Of a DNA stretch of 64,000 nt, positions 50,306-60,142 are shown one piece after another. The DNA is taken from NCBI RefSeq assembly GCF_000730565.1, contig NZ_BBIQ01000005.1, positions 124,001 to 188,000 of the forward strand. The letters are read 5' to 3'. The position numbers were made by a program, and so were the translations under genes. Within the stretch, counting starts at the first letter, position 1. Every line of letters starts with the position of its first letter. Below the pieces are notes generated by a model, which had not been told where the DNA came from, did no database searches, and saw only the letters and a list, made by a program, of their open reading frames with translations. This DNA comes from Pseudomonas fulva NBRC 16637 = DSM 17717. GTDB taxonomy: Bacteria > Pseudomonadota > Gammaproteobacteria > Pseudomonadales > Pseudomonadaceae.

Positions 50306-51958
50306 ATGTACGTATATGACGAATACGATCAGCGGATCATCGAGGACCGCGTCAAGCAGTTCCGTGATCAGACCCGCCGTTACCTGGCCGGTGAGCTGAG
50401 CGAGGAAGAATTCCGCCCGCTGCGCCTGCAGAACGGCCTATACATTCAGCGATTCGCGCCGATGCTGCGTGTCGCCGTTCCTTATGGCCAACTCAATGCC
50501 CGACAGGTGCGTACCCTGGCCAAGATCGCCCGCGATTACGACAAGGGCTATGCGCACATTTCCACCCGCCAGAACGTTCAGTTCAACTGGCCGGCCCTGG
50601 AAGACATTCCCGACATCCTGGCCGAGTTGGCGACCGTGCAGATGCACGCCATCCAGACCAGCGGCAACTGCCTGCGCAACACCACCACCGATCAGTTCGC
50701 AGGCGTCGCCGCCGATGAAGTCATCGACCCGCGCCCCTGGTGCGAGATCGTCCGTCAGTGGACCACGTTCCACCCGGAATTCGCCTTCTTGCCGCGCAAA
50801 TTCAAGATCGCCATCAACGGTTCGAAACAGGACCGCGCCGCCATCGAAGTGCACGACATCGGTCTTGAGCCGGTGCGCAACGACGCTGGCGAGCTGGGCT
50901 TCCGCGTTTTGGTCGGAGGCGGGCTGGGTCGCACGCCGGTGGTCGGTTCGTTCATCAATGAATTCCTGCCCTGGCAGGACCTGATCAGCTACCTGGACGC
51001 CATCCTGCGCGTCTACAATCGCTACGGTCGCCGGGACAACAAGTACAAGGCGCGGATCAAGATCCTGGTCAAGGCCCTGACACCTGAAGTCTTCGCCGAA
51101 AAGGTCGAGGCCGAAATGGTCCACCTGCGTGGCGGCAGCAGCACGCTGACCGAGGCGGAAGTGCAGCGCGTGTCGCGTCACTTCGTCGACCCCCAATACC
51201 TGGCGCTGGACGATGTCGACTACAGCGCCCTGGATAGCGAACACCCAGGCTTCGCGCGCTGGCGCTCACGCAACACCCGTGCCCACAAGCGCCCTGGTTA
51301 CGTGGCCGTGACCCTGTCGCTCAAGCCCACCGGCGTTGCTCCAGGTGACCTCACCGACAAGCAGCTCGACGCCGTGGCCGACCTGGCAGAACGCTACAGC
51401 TTCGGCTTCCTGCGCACCTCCCACGAGCAGAACATCATCCTGGCCGACGTGGAGCAACGCCAGCTGCATGCCCTGTGGCTGGAGCTGCGCGAGAGCGGAT
51501 TCGCCACCCCGAATATCGGCCTGCTGACCGATATCATCTGCTGCCCAGGCGGTGACTACTGCTCCCTGGCCAACGCCAAATCGATCCCCATCGCCGAATC
51601 CATCCAGCGCCGTTTCGACGACCTGGACTACCTGTTCGACATCGGTGAGATCGACCTGAACATCTCCGGGTGCATGAACGCGTGCGGGCACCACCACGTG
51701 GGTCATATCGGCATTCTGGGCGTGGACAAGAAGGGCGAAGAGTTCTACCAGGTATCGCTGGGCGGTAACGCCGCGCGCGACGCCAGCCTCGGCAAGATCC
51801 TGGGCCCCTCGTTCGCCCAGGACGACATGGCTGATGTGATCGAGAAGCTGATCGCCGTCTACGTCGAACAACGCACCGAAGAAGAGCGTTTCATCGACAC
51901 GTACCAACGCATCGGCATCGACCCCTTCAAGGAACGCGTGTATGCAGCGAATCATTAA
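50306..51958 (+). CDS. cysI: Assimilatory sulfite/nitrite reductase haemoprotein
   Basis: 550-residue sirohaem enzyme reducing sulfite to sulfide for cysteine synthesis. The ferredoxin-like halves are seen as RLQNGLYIQRFAPMLRVAVPYG and its partner; YAHISTRQNVQFNW is the substrate-binding segment. The cluster motif is complete: Cys413-x5-Cys419 (CCPGGDYC) and Cys456-x3-Cys460 (SGCMNACGHHH). This is the pseudomonad type, shorter than enterobacterial CysI. The DUF934 gene starts inside its last 17 bases. Confidence 0.94.
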   Translation: MYVYDEYDQRIIEDRVKQFRDQTRRYLAGELSEEEFRPLRLQNGLYIQRFAPMLRVAVPYGQLNARQVRTLAKIARDYDKGYAHISTRQNVQFNWPALEDIPDILAELATVQMHAIQTSGNCLRNTTTDQFAGVAADEVIDPRPWCEIVRQWTTFHPEFAFLPRKFKIAINGSKQDRAAIEVHDIGLEPVRNDAGELGFRVLVGGGLGRTPVVGSFINEFLPWQDLISYLDAILRVYNRYGRRDNKYKARIKILVKALTPEVFAEKVEAEMVHLRGGSSTLTEAEVQRVSRHFVDPQYLALDDVDYSALDSEHPGFARWRSRNTRAHKRPGYVAVTLSLKPTGVAPGDLTDKQLDAVADLAERYSFGFLRTSHEQNIILADVEQRQLHALWLELRESGFATPNIGLLTDIICCPGGDYCSLANAKSIPIAESIQRRFDDLDYLFDIGEIDLNISGCMNACGHHHVGHIGILGVDKKGEEFYQVSLGGNAARDASLGKILGPSFAQDDMADVIEKLIAVYVEQRTEEERFIDTYQRIGIDPFKERVYAANH

Positions 51959-52436
51959 GCACAACCAGATCGTCGACGAAACCTGGCACCTGCTGCCCAA
52001 GGAAACCTCGTTCGACGAACTGACCAACTGCGACGACTACATCGTGCCCTTGCAGATGTGGCGCGACCATGCCCATGCCCTGAAAGCCCGCGACGGTGGT
52101 CTGGGCATCTGGCTGGACAGCGATCAGGAGGCCGAGGAAATTGGCGAGGACGTCCAGCACTTCCAGGTCATCGCCCTGAACTTCCCTGCCTTCACGGACG
52201 GGCGCAGCTACTCCAATGCCCGCCTGCTGCGCGACCGCTACGGCTACAAGGGTGAGTTGCGCGCCATTGGTGACGTGCTGCGCGACCAGCTGTTCTTCAT
52301 GGCCCGCTGTGGGTTCGATGCATTCGCCATCCGCGCCGACAAGGACCCTGAAGACGCCCTGCAGGGCCTGAAGGACTTCTCGGTCACCTATCAGGGTGCC
52401 ACGGACCAGCCGCTGCCCTTGTTCCGCCGGCGCTGA
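51942..52436 (+). CDS. DUF934 protein, sulfite-reduction accessory
   Basis: 164-residue cytosolic protein of the DUF934 family, found next to cysI in many proteobacteria and annotated as a likely sulfite-reductase partner. Seen: FPAFTDGRSYSNARLLRDRYG and RCGFDAFAIRADKD. The ATG overlaps cysI by 17 bases with AAGGAA ahead, so it is coupled to it. Exact role undetermined; it could channel electrons or stabilise CysI. Confidence 0.93.
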   Translation: MQRIIKHNQIVDETWHLLPKETSFDELTNCDDYIVPLQMWRDHAHALKARDGGLGIWLDSDQEAEEIGEDVQHFQVIALNFPAFTDGRSYSNARLLRDRYGYKGELRAIGDVLRDQLFFMARCGFDAFAIRADKDPEDALQGLKDFSVTYQGATDQPLPLFRRR

Positions 52437-52627
52437 GCCATTTGTTCGTCACGACCGTGCACCAGACACGGTTGTGGCGGGCAGTGCCCAAACCCGATCA
52501 CACCGGGTCTGCGTACACATCGACATTGTTGTCGCCGACGCAATTGTGAAGTCTGCCCGGTGATGATTCTCGCTTTGCCCCTGGCACGCTACGCTTTTCG
52601 GACACATTCATGCCGAGGAGTCGAGCA

Positions 52628-53092
52628 ATGTCCCGTCCACCCCTGCCACCCTTCACCCGCGCCAGCGCCATCGAGAAAGTCCGCCTGGCCGAAGACGGCT
52701 GGAACAGCCGCGATGCTGCCAAGGTGTCGCTGGCCTATACCCCTGATACCGTGTGGCGCAATCGCGCCGAGTTTCCCCGCGGGCGAGCCGAGGTTGAGGC
52801 TTTCCTGACCCGCAAATGGAATCGCGAGCTTGAATACCGACTGATCAAGGAGCTTTGGGCCTTCACCGACAACCGTATTGCCGTGCGCTATGCCTACGAG
52901 TACCGTGACGACAGCGGGCAATGGCACCGGGCCTATGGCAACGAGAACTGGGAGTTCGCCCCGGACGGGCTGATGCACTATCGGCACGCGAGCATCAACG
53001 AGCACCCTATCGCAGAAAGCGAGCGCAAGTTCCATTGGCCGCTAGGTCGACGGCCTGACGATCATCCTGGCCTGAGCCAGTTGGGGCTCTGA
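52628..53092 (+). CDS. NTF2-like (DUF1348-type) protein
   Basis: 154-residue soluble protein. [30 protein letters not shown] and [24 protein letters not shown], each read in part, match the nuclear-transport-factor-2-fold DUF1348 family, whose members are often small enzymes or ligand-binding proteins of unknown substrate. GGAG about ten bases before ATG 52628 supports this start; the frame is also open from 52610. Monocistronic. Confidence 0.88.
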   Translation: MSRPPLPPFTRASAIEKVRLAEDGWNSRDAAKVSLAYTPDTVWRNRAEFPRGRAEVEAFLTRKWNRELEYRLIKELWAFTDNRIAVRYAYEYRDDSGQWHRAYGNENWEFAPDGLMHYRHASINEHPIAESERKFHWPLGRRPDDHPGLSQLGL

Positions 53093-53177
53093 ACCAAGGC
53101 CAGGCGCACGGGGGCGCGACGACGCCTGCAAGCGGTGTACAGTATTGGCACAACAACACCGCCAAGGAGCCCGCCCC

Positions 53178-54326
53178 ATGACCGTGACGCTGTCACCGCT
53201 GCATATCGATTGCGACTTCGATTCTGGCAACATCGAAGTCATCGACGCCAGCAATCCTGCCCAGGTCCGCCTCGCCATCCGGCCGGATACCCACAGTGGC
53301 CACTACCAGTGGTTTCACTTTCGCGCCAGCGGACTGACGCCTGGGCAGAACCATCGGTTCAGCCTCGACAACGCCGCTGGCTCTTCCTACAAGAACGCCT
53401 GGAGTGGCTACAACGCCGTGGCCTCCTACGACCAGCAGACCTGGTTTCGGGTGCCGAGCCAATTCGATGGCAGTGCACTGAGCTTCGAGATCACGGCGCA
53501 GCAAGCGCAGGTCTGGTTCGCCTACTTCGAGCCCTATCCCCGTGCACGCCACAATCAATTGATCGAACGGGCGCTCGCCCTCCCGGGCTTCACATTGCTG
53601 GCCAGCGGTCGCAGCGTCCAGGGTCGCGATATTCCATTACTGCGCGCAGGCGACGGCGCGGCGGGCAAGCGCAAAGTGTGGTTCATCGCCCAACAGCATC
53701 CCGGTGAGCACATGGCCGAATGGTTCATGGAGGGGCTGATCGACCGCGTGCAAGCGGGTGACGCCACTGTCCAGCAACTGCTGGAGCGCGCTGATCTGTA
53801 CCTGATTCCCAACATGAACCCTGATGGTGCCTTCCTGGGCCATTTGCGCACCAATTACGCCGGCAAGGACCTGAACCGCGCCTGGCAGGACGCCAATGTC
53901 GAGCTCACTCCGGAAGTGTTCTTTGCCCAGGCGCAGATGAAGCAGCATGGCGTGGACGCCTTCATCGACGTGCACGGGGATGAAGAAATCCCCCATGTGT
54001 TCACTGCCGCATGCGAGGGCAACCCAGGTTACACCGCCCGCCTCGCCCACCTGGAGGAAACCTTTCGCAGCACACTGATGAACCTGACGGCAGACTTCCA
54101 GACCACCCACGGGTACACCCGCGACGCGCCTGGCCAGGCCAACACGACATTGGCATGCAATGCCGTGGGGATGGCTCACGACTGCTTGTCGCTGACCCTG
54201 GAGATGCCTTTCAAGGACCACGACGATGCCCCCGACCCGCACACGGGCTGGTCAGGCCTGCGCTCCAAGGCGTTGGCGAGCGCCGTATTGGATACGCTCG
54301 CCGCGATGGTAGACGACCTGCGCTGA
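53178..54326 (+). CDS. M14-family zinc carboxypeptidase (CCP type)
   Basis: 382-residue cytosolic metallocarboxypeptidase. An N-terminal beta-sandwich domain (about 1-120) of the kind found in cytosolic carboxypeptidases precedes the catalytic domain. Zinc ligands are visible: His174 and Glu177 in QQHPGEHMAEW, and His266 in DVHGDEE; the catalytic Glu is at 342 in LEMPF. PNMNPDGAFLGHLRTNYAG is conserved. AAGGAG nine bases before ATG 53178 supports the start. Bacterial substrates are not established; no signal peptide. Confidence 0.92.
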   Translation: MTVTLSPLHIDCDFDSGNIEVIDASNPAQVRLAIRPDTHSGHYQWFHFRASGLTPGQNHRFSLDNAAGSSYKNAWSGYNAVASYDQQTWFRVPSQFDGSALSFEITAQQAQVWFAYFEPYPRARHNQLIERALALPGFTLLASGRSVQGRDIPLLRAGDGAAGKRKVWFIAQQHPGEHMAEWFMEGLIDRVQAGDATVQQLLERADLYLIPNMNPDGAFLGHLRTNYAGKDLNRAWQDANVELTPEVFFAQAQMKQHGVDAFIDVHGDEEIPHVFTAACEGNPGYTARLAHLEETFRSTLMNLTADFQTTHGYTRDAPGQANTTLACNAVGMAHDCLSLTLEMPFKDHDDAPDPHTGWSGLRSKALASAVLDTLAAMVDDLR

Positions 54327-54340
54327 GCCTGCCTTGTCCC

Positions 54341-55315
54341 TCAGAACTGTACGTCCAGTACGACGCTGTCCGAGTAGCTGGCCGCCGGCGGCGTAGGCTG
54401 ATCGGTATAGACCCGGGCGCTGTAGTTGAATACCTGGCTGCCAGTGCCAGTGCCAACGCCTGGGTTGACGTCGGCGTCGGCACTGGCCCGCCTGGCGCTG
54501 CCGGTAGCGCCCCAGCGAACGGTACCTGCGCCTTTGTAGATGTCGTACGCCAGGTAGTTGTTGGCGGCCGACTTCATGCGCCGCCGTCCGCTCAGCACGT
54601 TCTGCCCATCACTGAGCCCGACACTGTAGGCACTGCCTTTGGTGCAGGAGACGCTCAGGCTCTGGCTGACCGTTGCGAAGGCGCTGACCACAGGCGCAGA
54701 CCCGAAGTTGATATTCGGCGTAACGATCTGGCAATCATTGGTCACCGTCAGGCTGACGGTCAGGTACTGGGTGCCTGATCCGGTATCCCTCCCGATGCAC
54801 AACCCGCCCAGCGAAAGCCCTTCGCAATAGTTCCAGGTCCAATCCAGCCGGAGGGTTTCCTGATAGAGACCTGCCGCCACGTTACTCCCGATCTGGGTAC
54901 GAAGGTACAACGGCACAGTCTTGGGTGTACCGTTGAGCAAACCCAGCAGATCGAGGATGCCCGTGCGTCCATATTCGAAAGCAACTCCTCGGCTGATGGG
55001 GAAGTTGGTGGTGGCGTCGGCGTAGAGCGTGTACGGGATGACATCTCCCGTGGGGCCTAGCAGCCCACCCGTGGTCGGCTGTACCGTCAGCTTGAATGAG
55101 TCAGTGTTGCTGAGCACGCTCAACACCGTGCCATTGCACTGCAGGCCGGCGTTGGTTGTGGACGCCGTCTGCACGGCTGTGCGTACCTGCGTCGAATTGA
55201 GGGCACCGAACAAGGCTGGCGCGGTGGCCACCGACGCGCATTTGGCCTGGGCAGGCTCTGCGCAGAATACTAGAAACCCTGCGCAGAGCCATGCCTGGTG
55301 ACGGTTCACTTGCAC
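54341..55315 (-). CDS. Two-domain tip adhesin of a Csu-type pilus
   Basis: 324-residue exported protein with two spore-coat-U/SCPU domains (about 25-165 and 185-324), the design of CsuE, the tip adhesin of archaic chaperone-usher pili. Signal peptide (VFCAEPAQA-K). The second domain has the usual LSGRRRMKSAANNYLAYDIY and ends SYSDSVVLDVQF, the donor-accepting strand. Its GTG start overlaps the usher stop by 10 bases. Last gene of the pilus operon; binding target unknown, in Acinetobacter it binds hydrophobic surfaces. Confidence 0.9.
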   Translation of the reverse strand: MQVNRHQAWLCAGFLVFCAEPAQAKCASVATAPALFGALNSTQVRTAVQTASTTNAGLQCNGTVLSVLSNTDSFKLTVQPTTGGLLGPTGDVIPYTLYADATTNFPISRGVAFEYGRTGILDLLGLLNGTPKTVPLYLRTQIGSNVAAGLYQETLRLDWTWNYCEGLSLGGLCIGRDTGSGTQYLTVSLTVTNDCQIVTPNINFGSAPVVSAFATVSQSLSVSCTKGSAYSVGLSDGQNVLSGRRRMKSAANNYLAYDIYKGAGTVRWGATGSARRASADADVNPGVGTGTGSQVFNYSARVYTDQPTPPAASYSDSVVLDVQF

Positions 55316-57648
55316 ACCAACGGCCCGATTAACGGGATCGAACCTGTGCTTTCTGGCATGACGAAATCGACCTCACACTGCCCTCCCCCCGCCAGTTCGA
55401 CCTGCACGCGATTAGTGGGCTGTAAATTTTCCAGGTAGACCAGCCCGTCCCAGCCCACCACGGCTTGCGCGCCGCTTTGCACGTGCCTGACGCGGCTCCC
55501 CAGGCCCAGCGGTCGCTGATCGCCATCCACCAGTTCCAGGCTGGCTGCTCGCACCTGCTTGAGTTCGAAGTCGAGCAGGTAACCGCTGCCGCGGCGCACG
55601 GCAACGCGCTGCTCCACCTGCGGTGCCAGAATGTCAGGCGGCAAATCCATCGGGTCTATTTCATATTTGCCCCGGTAGTAGGCACTGCTATAGGGCACAA
55701 GCAGGTGCCCACGTTTGTCGGTGCGGCCTACCGGCTGGTTTTCGTAGCGCACGGGCACATCAGCGTAACCGGAGGTGCTGACCACGACGAACGCATCATC
55801 GATGCGGTTGGCCGCGAACAGGCCGGCGTCCATCCACACGATCGAGCCGCTGGCATCGGCCCAACGGGTCATTTCTCCACTGCTGCCGTAGACACCCGCC
55901 TGCAGCTGGACCGATTGCAGGCGCCAGGTGGCATCGGCCTGGCGGTAAGCCCTGCGATCGCTGCCGGTGGCATACCCGAGGTTGTAGCCCACCCCGGTGC
56001 CCACTGGAACGGCCCGGCTGTAATTGACCCGCTGTTGGTGCTGGCCCTCTTTGTTGCGTTCGATGCCCAAGGCCAGGGTGCCGGTCATGTCGAACGGAAT
56101 CACCAGCTGCGCCTGCATCGCCCACTGGCGATCACCGACCTCTCGGTTAGCAGAAAGGTAAACGCTGCTGTTGCCCCATAGCGGTCTGCTGTAACTGAGG
56201 TTGATCAAACGCGTGCGGGTGCCGTCCCCTGCACGCACATCAAAATAACCTGCGCCTAGATTCCCGTACTGGTTGAGGTTCAGACTCAGCGTCACCTGCT
56301 CACTGCTCCTGCTAAGTTGCATGTCGCGCCGATCGATGCGCGTCAGGTCGGCGTAATCGCCATGGCGTTGCAGGCGCTGGTAGCTGAACCCCAGGCGTTG
56401 ACTGTTGTATTGATAACCCAGGGCGGTTTGCTGACCTTGGCTACCTTCGAAACGGCTTTGAGCAAGCGCAGCATTGAGCACCCCGAACTGCCCTAAGCGC
56501 ACGTTCGCCCCCAGGCCGCCGAGCATCAGGGACTCGGCCGTTTGCGCATGGGCCTCCAGCGTGAAGGTGTCGCTCAGACCGTGGCGCAGGCTGGCCGAAG
56601 CCACGCCTGGGCCGTAACCGAAGTCGCGCACCCCGTAGTCTCGCCTGAGGCTGCCGGCTGCCACCGCGTAGTCAGTCAGACCTTTTTGCAACAGGTTGCT
56701 GGTCACGTAGAACGGCAGGGTCGTGGAGACTTGCCGGCCCAGGGTGTCGGTGGTAACCACCACTGCCTCGCCAGCACCGTTGATGAAAGGGACGTTGGTC
56801 AGGGTGTAGGGGCCGGGTTGCAATTCGGTGGTGCTGGTTCGATAACCATTGATGAAAAGCTCAAGGGACGTTGGCACGGCCGCTTCGCCTGCAAAGGCGG
56901 GCAACGGGTAGGTCACAAGATCTGGCCGGGCGGCAAAGTCCCTGGACAGCTGCAGCCCACCCACGCGCACCGAGCTGCTCCAGGGCAAGGCGGCAGTGAT
57001 CAGGTCGCCGGCCTCGAAGGTCAGCAACCGTTGCTCGTCGGTGAAGCGCCAGGTGGTGTCGTAACGCAGGAACCCATCACCCGTGCCACTGCGTGTCACA
57101 CCGTTGAACGAATGCCGCCACTGGCCCGTGCTGGAGACGGTGCCCCAACTGTCGAACACGCGCAGCTCATTCCAGGCGGCTAGGTAGGTGCCGCTGTCGT
57201 CGGTATCGTTCAGGTACAGGTCATAATTGAACACGGCACCGAAGCTGCTGCGCGCATCGGTAGGCGGGTAAAGCGTGCGCTCACCGACTTGCTGATCCGG
57301 CAACCAGCCTGGGGGCACATCCAGCAGCAGTTGCTGATTCTGGCTGTCATATTCGGCATGCATCCCCGCAACGGCGTCCAGCGCCACGTCGCCCAAGGGG
57401 TCGCCGGGCAGCGCAAGGCCTGCTGCACGCAGCACCTCACTGTCTATGTAAAGGCGCCCGGCTCTTTGTTGCACCGGCACCAATTCAGCCTTAGGCATCT
57501 GGTTCACCGTGAGGTCCAGGTACAAGGTGGCATCGGCAACCGCCGACAGCTCCGTGGGGGGCGGCGGCAGGTCGTCCGCCAGCACCAGGGTTGAGCCGGC
57601 CAGGGCCAGCCCCAGACACCCCAGGCGCTTCGTCGCGAACCTCTTCAC
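55306..57648 (-). CDS. Outer-membrane usher of a Csu-type pilus
   Basis: 780-residue FimD/PapC-type usher. Signal peptide followed by the N-terminal chaperone-binding domain, a large beta-barrel with plug (about 130-620; GGLQLSRDFAARPDLVTYPLPAFAG in part) and C-terminal domains. Shorter than classical ushers (about 830-880), as in the archaic CsuD class. It accepts chaperone-subunit complexes and threads the pilus through the outer membrane. Confidence 0.93.
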   Translation of the reverse strand: MKRFATKRLGCLGLALAGSTLVLADDLPPPPTELSAVADATLYLDLTVNQMPKAELVPVQQRAGRLYIDSEVLRAAGLALPGDPLGDVALDAVAGMHAEYDSQNQQLLLDVPPGWLPDQQVGERTLYPPTDARSSFGAVFNYDLYLNDTDDSGTYLAAWNELRVFDSWGTVSSTGQWRHSFNGVTRSGTGDGFLRYDTTWRFTDEQRLLTFEAGDLITAALPWSSSVRVGGLQLSRDFAARPDLVTYPLPAFAGEAAVPTSLELFINGYRTSTTELQPGPYTLTNVPFINGAGEAVVVTTDTLGRQVSTTLPFYVTSNLLQKGLTDYAVAAGSLRRDYGVRDFGYGPGVASASLRHGLSDTFTLEAHAQTAESLMLGGLGANVRLGQFGVLNAALAQSRFEGSQGQQTALGYQYNSQRLGFSYQRLQRHGDYADLTRIDRRDMQLSRSSEQVTLSLNLNQYGNLGAGYFDVRAGDGTRTRLINLSYSRPLWGNSSVYLSANREVGDRQWAMQAQLVIPFDMTGTLALGIERNKEGQHQQRVNYSRAVPVGTGVGYNLGYATGSDRRAYRQADATWRLQSVQLQAGVYGSSGEMTRWADASGSIVWMDAGLFAANRIDDAFVVVSTSGYADVPVRYENQPVGRTDKRGHLLVPYSSAYYRGKYEIDPMDLPPDILAPQVEQRVAVRRGSGYLLDFELKQVRAASLELVDGDQRPLGLGSRVRHVQSGAQAVVGWDGLVYLENLQPTNRVQVELAGGGQCEVDFVMPESTGSIPLIGPLVCK

Positions 57649-57702
57649 GCATCGGTCCTGACCATTGTCGGGCCCTCCCTGGCCCCGTGACTTGCCTGTG
57701 AC

Positions 57703-58479
57703 TTACCGGCCCTGGCTGATGACGGTCGCCTCACCCTGGCCGTTGACCCGCCCCTTGAGTATCCCCCCGGCACCCACGGTCAGCGGCGCCGGCCAGCGCA
57801 TGCTGGCCCCAGGCAATACATAGCCCAGCAGTCCTTCTGCAACAGGCTTGGCCTGGTTGCCTTGCTGCACCACCACATCGGTCAAGCGTGCATGCACAGG
57901 GCCAGTGTTTCGCAACTCGATATACGGCTTGCCCTGAACCATGACCGGCTGCCAGGTCAGCTGCGGCTTGCCTACCCCCTGCTCGTTGCGCTCGCCGTTC
58001 GGGTCCGGGCGACCCCAGAGGCCCTCCCCGTAAACGAATAGCGGCACCGAGTAGCGCATTTGCAGGCGAATCGCGGCCGTGGTGCCGGCCTCGGCCTTGT
58101 CCACTGGCACTGCTGGCGGAATCTCATCGATGATGATGCGGTAGGCCTGTTCCTGGCCGGCGGGTGCCGCACCGGTGCGGGTCAGGCGAATGAGTTGCTT
58201 CTGACCGGGTGCGACAGTGGCGACCGGAGGGCTGCCGATGATTTCACGTTGCGCGCTGAACTGCTCCTCGAAGCGGCCTTGACGCCAGGCAAACACCCGC
58301 ACTTGAAGGCTTGCCGCCACTGTGCCGCGATTCTCCAGCCACAGCGCCCCAGCCTTCTGCCCCGCTTCCAATACAGGGTCGATGGGCCAGATCAGTACGG
58401 ACGTGGCGGCCAACGCCGGCTGGCCACCCACACTGCACAGCAGTAACAAGGCCTGGATCCATTTGCTGCGTGCTCTCAT
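57703..58479 (-). CDS. Periplasmic pilus chaperone
   Basis: 258-residue PapD-like chaperone of the CsuC class. Signal peptide to about 25, then SVLIWPIDPVLEAGQKAGALWLENRG, the first strand region that donates to subunits, and YRIIIDEIPPAV, the conserved end of domain 1. The subunits precede it and the usher follows after 54 bases. Confidence 0.93.
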   Translation of the reverse strand: MRARSKWIQALLLLCSVGGQPALAATSVLIWPIDPVLEAGQKAGALWLENRGTVAASLQVRVFAWRQGRFEEQFSAQREIIGSPPVATVAPGQKQLIRLTRTGAAPAGQEQAYRIIIDEIPPAVPVDKAEAGTTAAIRLQMRYSVPLFVYGEGLWGRPDPNGERNEQGVGKPQLTWQPVMVQGKPYIELRNTGPVHARLTDVVVQQGNQAKPVAEGLLGYVLPGASMRWPAPLTVGAGGILKGRVNGQGEATVISQGR

Positions 58480-58518
58480 GTAGCCCTCCCTGGGACGGTA
58501 TGTTGGCGAATCGACCGG

Positions 58519-59022
58519 TCACCAGGTCAATGTCACCTGGACTACGTCGGTATAGGTGCCGGCAGGCACCGTTCCGGGTAGTTGAAGCCTTCCGTAGACA
58601 GGCAACCTTACAGCTGCAGGGTCGGCATAACTCACGTTCACGTTCTGCCCAATGCCGATGCCCTGCGCCAATGCAGCATCCTGGTACAACTGGTAGGGCA
58701 CTACCTGCGTGCCTCCCGTACGCTTGAGGTTTCGCATGCCTGCGTTGGCGTTCTGGCCAGCATCCAGGCTCATGCTCAACACGACCCCAGGCGTGCATTG
58801 CAGCGACACGCTCGAACCGTCCAATGCCGTACTCAACACGGCCGTGGACAAGGCCGACTGCGTACCGTAGTTCAGGGTGCCGTACTGCGTGGCGCCCCCT
58901 GTGACCAGACAACCGGCGACAACCTGCGCGTTCACCGCAAAGGTACTGGTGGTGGCTGCACCCAGCGGGCCAGCCAGCATCAGCAGACAGCCGGCAACGC
59001 TCCCTGTACGCCAGACGCGCAT
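58519..59022 (-). CDS. SCPU-domain pilus subunit
   Basis: 167-residue exported subunit. Signal peptide (MLAGPLGA-A), the N-terminal donor strand TSTFAVNAQVVAGCLV, Cys pair, MRNLKRTGGTQVVPYQLYQD and the C-terminal YTDVVQVTLTW. Fourth and last subunit before the chaperone; three bases from the previous one. Probably a minor or adaptor subunit. Confidence 0.92.
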   Translation of the reverse strand: MRVWRTGSVAGCLLMLAGPLGAATTSTFAVNAQVVAGCLVTGGATQYGTLNYGTQSALSTAVLSTALDGSSVSLQCTPGVVLSMSLDAGQNANAGMRNLKRTGGTQVVPYQLYQDAALAQGIGIGQNVNVSYADPAAVRLPVYGRLQLPGTVPAGTYTDVVQVTLTW

Positions 59023-59025
59023 GTC

Positions 59026-59559
59026 TCAGAACGTCAGCTCGACGGCGACGGTGTCGGTATAGACACCCGCAGGCAACCCGGCCTTGCCACGCGCTTGCCC
59101 ATAGAGATTGACGGTTTGCGCTACCCCGGTGCTGGTCGGCAATGTGATCGTGCCGTCGATGGCCAGCAACTGCGTGCGCCCCGCATCGGTATAGAAGTCA
59201 TAGGGAACGAAATTGCCGGCGCCGTCTGCCAGAGCACGGGTGCCACCGGTGGACTGGCCATCGTGGGCGCCTGCGCGTACCCGAATGGCGGGCACCGTGC
59301 CCGCGGAACACAGCACGCTCAGTGCCCCGCCGCTGCCGCCGAGTACCTGCGCGTTGGCCGTACCGAACAAGGCATCCTGAGTACCGAAGTTGAGGCTGCC
59401 GAAATTCAGGCCTGAGGTGCCAGAACTGCCGTTGACCTGACAAGCCGCAATCAGGGTCAGTGTCGAGTTGATGGTACCTGTGACGGTGGCTGCCGGCGCC
59501 TGGGACGCCAGCGCCATGCCCAGCCCGGCGAGGATACAGCGTGAGAGGTGGGTTCGCAT
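59026..59559 (-). CDS. SCPU-domain pilus subunit
   Basis: 177-residue exported subunit. Signal peptide (MALASQAPA-A), donor strand TGTINSTLTLIAACQVNGS, GNFVPYDFYTDAGRTQLL and YTDTVAVELTF. Third subunit in the operon. The smooth Gly/Thr-rich body is consistent with a polymerising pilin. Confidence 0.92.
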   Translation of the reverse strand: MRTHLSRCILAGLGMALASQAPAATVTGTINSTLTLIAACQVNGSSGTSGLNFGSLNFGTQDALFGTANAQVLGGSGGALSVLCSAGTVPAIRVRAGAHDGQSTGGTRALADGAGNFVPYDFYTDAGRTQLLAIDGTITLPTSTGVAQTVNLYGQARGKAGLPAGVYTDTVAVELTF

Positions 59560-59577
59560 CGATATCTCCTTGATGGG

Positions 59578-60114
59578 TTACCAGTCCAGGGTCACTCTGA
59601 GGGTGTCGCGATAAAGGCCAGCGGGTAGCGCACGAGGCTGTGCGACCAGCACGCCGTAAATGGGAATAGGCATTTGCCGAGTGCTGTTGATGACAAAGGG
59701 CCGAGCCTGGCCGACCGGGTAGTGGCTGCGGCCCGCTGGATCGACAGCCAGTTGGTACGGGATCAGTTCGCGCCCATTGCTCAGGCGACGTATTCCGTCA
59801 TCGCCGTTCATGCCAGCGTTGATACTCACCTTGAATGCACGCACCTCAGGCGTACAACTGATCTGCAAGCGGCCTTGGGTGCCAACGTCATCTACCCGGC
59901 TGCGAACAGGTTCTTCCCAGTTGGGGCCGCGGGCACCGAAATCCATCAATCCAGGGTTGGCCAGTGTCGCAGGTTGCGTTTCATCACTACTGATCTGGCA
60001 AGCAGCACTGATGATCAGTTGCGCCTGGATGAAGCCGGTGGTGGTGCCATGCGCCGCGCCGCCCGGTATGAGCAACGGGCCGAGCGTCAGCAGCAGCATT
60101 GATGATCGGTTCAC
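59578..60114 (-). CDS. SCPU-domain pilus subunit
   Basis: 178-residue exported subunit with signal peptide ending near GGAAHG. Donor strand GFIQAQLIISAACQISSD, the RELIPYQLAVDPAGR block and C-terminal YRDTLRVTLDW. Second subunit of the operon, 28 bases after the first. Confidence 0.92.
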   Translation of the reverse strand: MNRSSMLLLTLGPLLIPGGAAHGTTTGFIQAQLIISAACQISSDETQPATLANPGLMDFGARGPNWEEPVRSRVDDVGTQGRLQISCTPEVRAFKVSINAGMNGDDGIRRLSNGRELIPYQLAVDPAGRSHYPVGQARPFVINSTRQMPIPIYGVLVAQPRALPAGLYRDTLRVTLDW

Positions 60115-60142
60115 AGCTTCACATCCTTGTGCATGGGTTTAC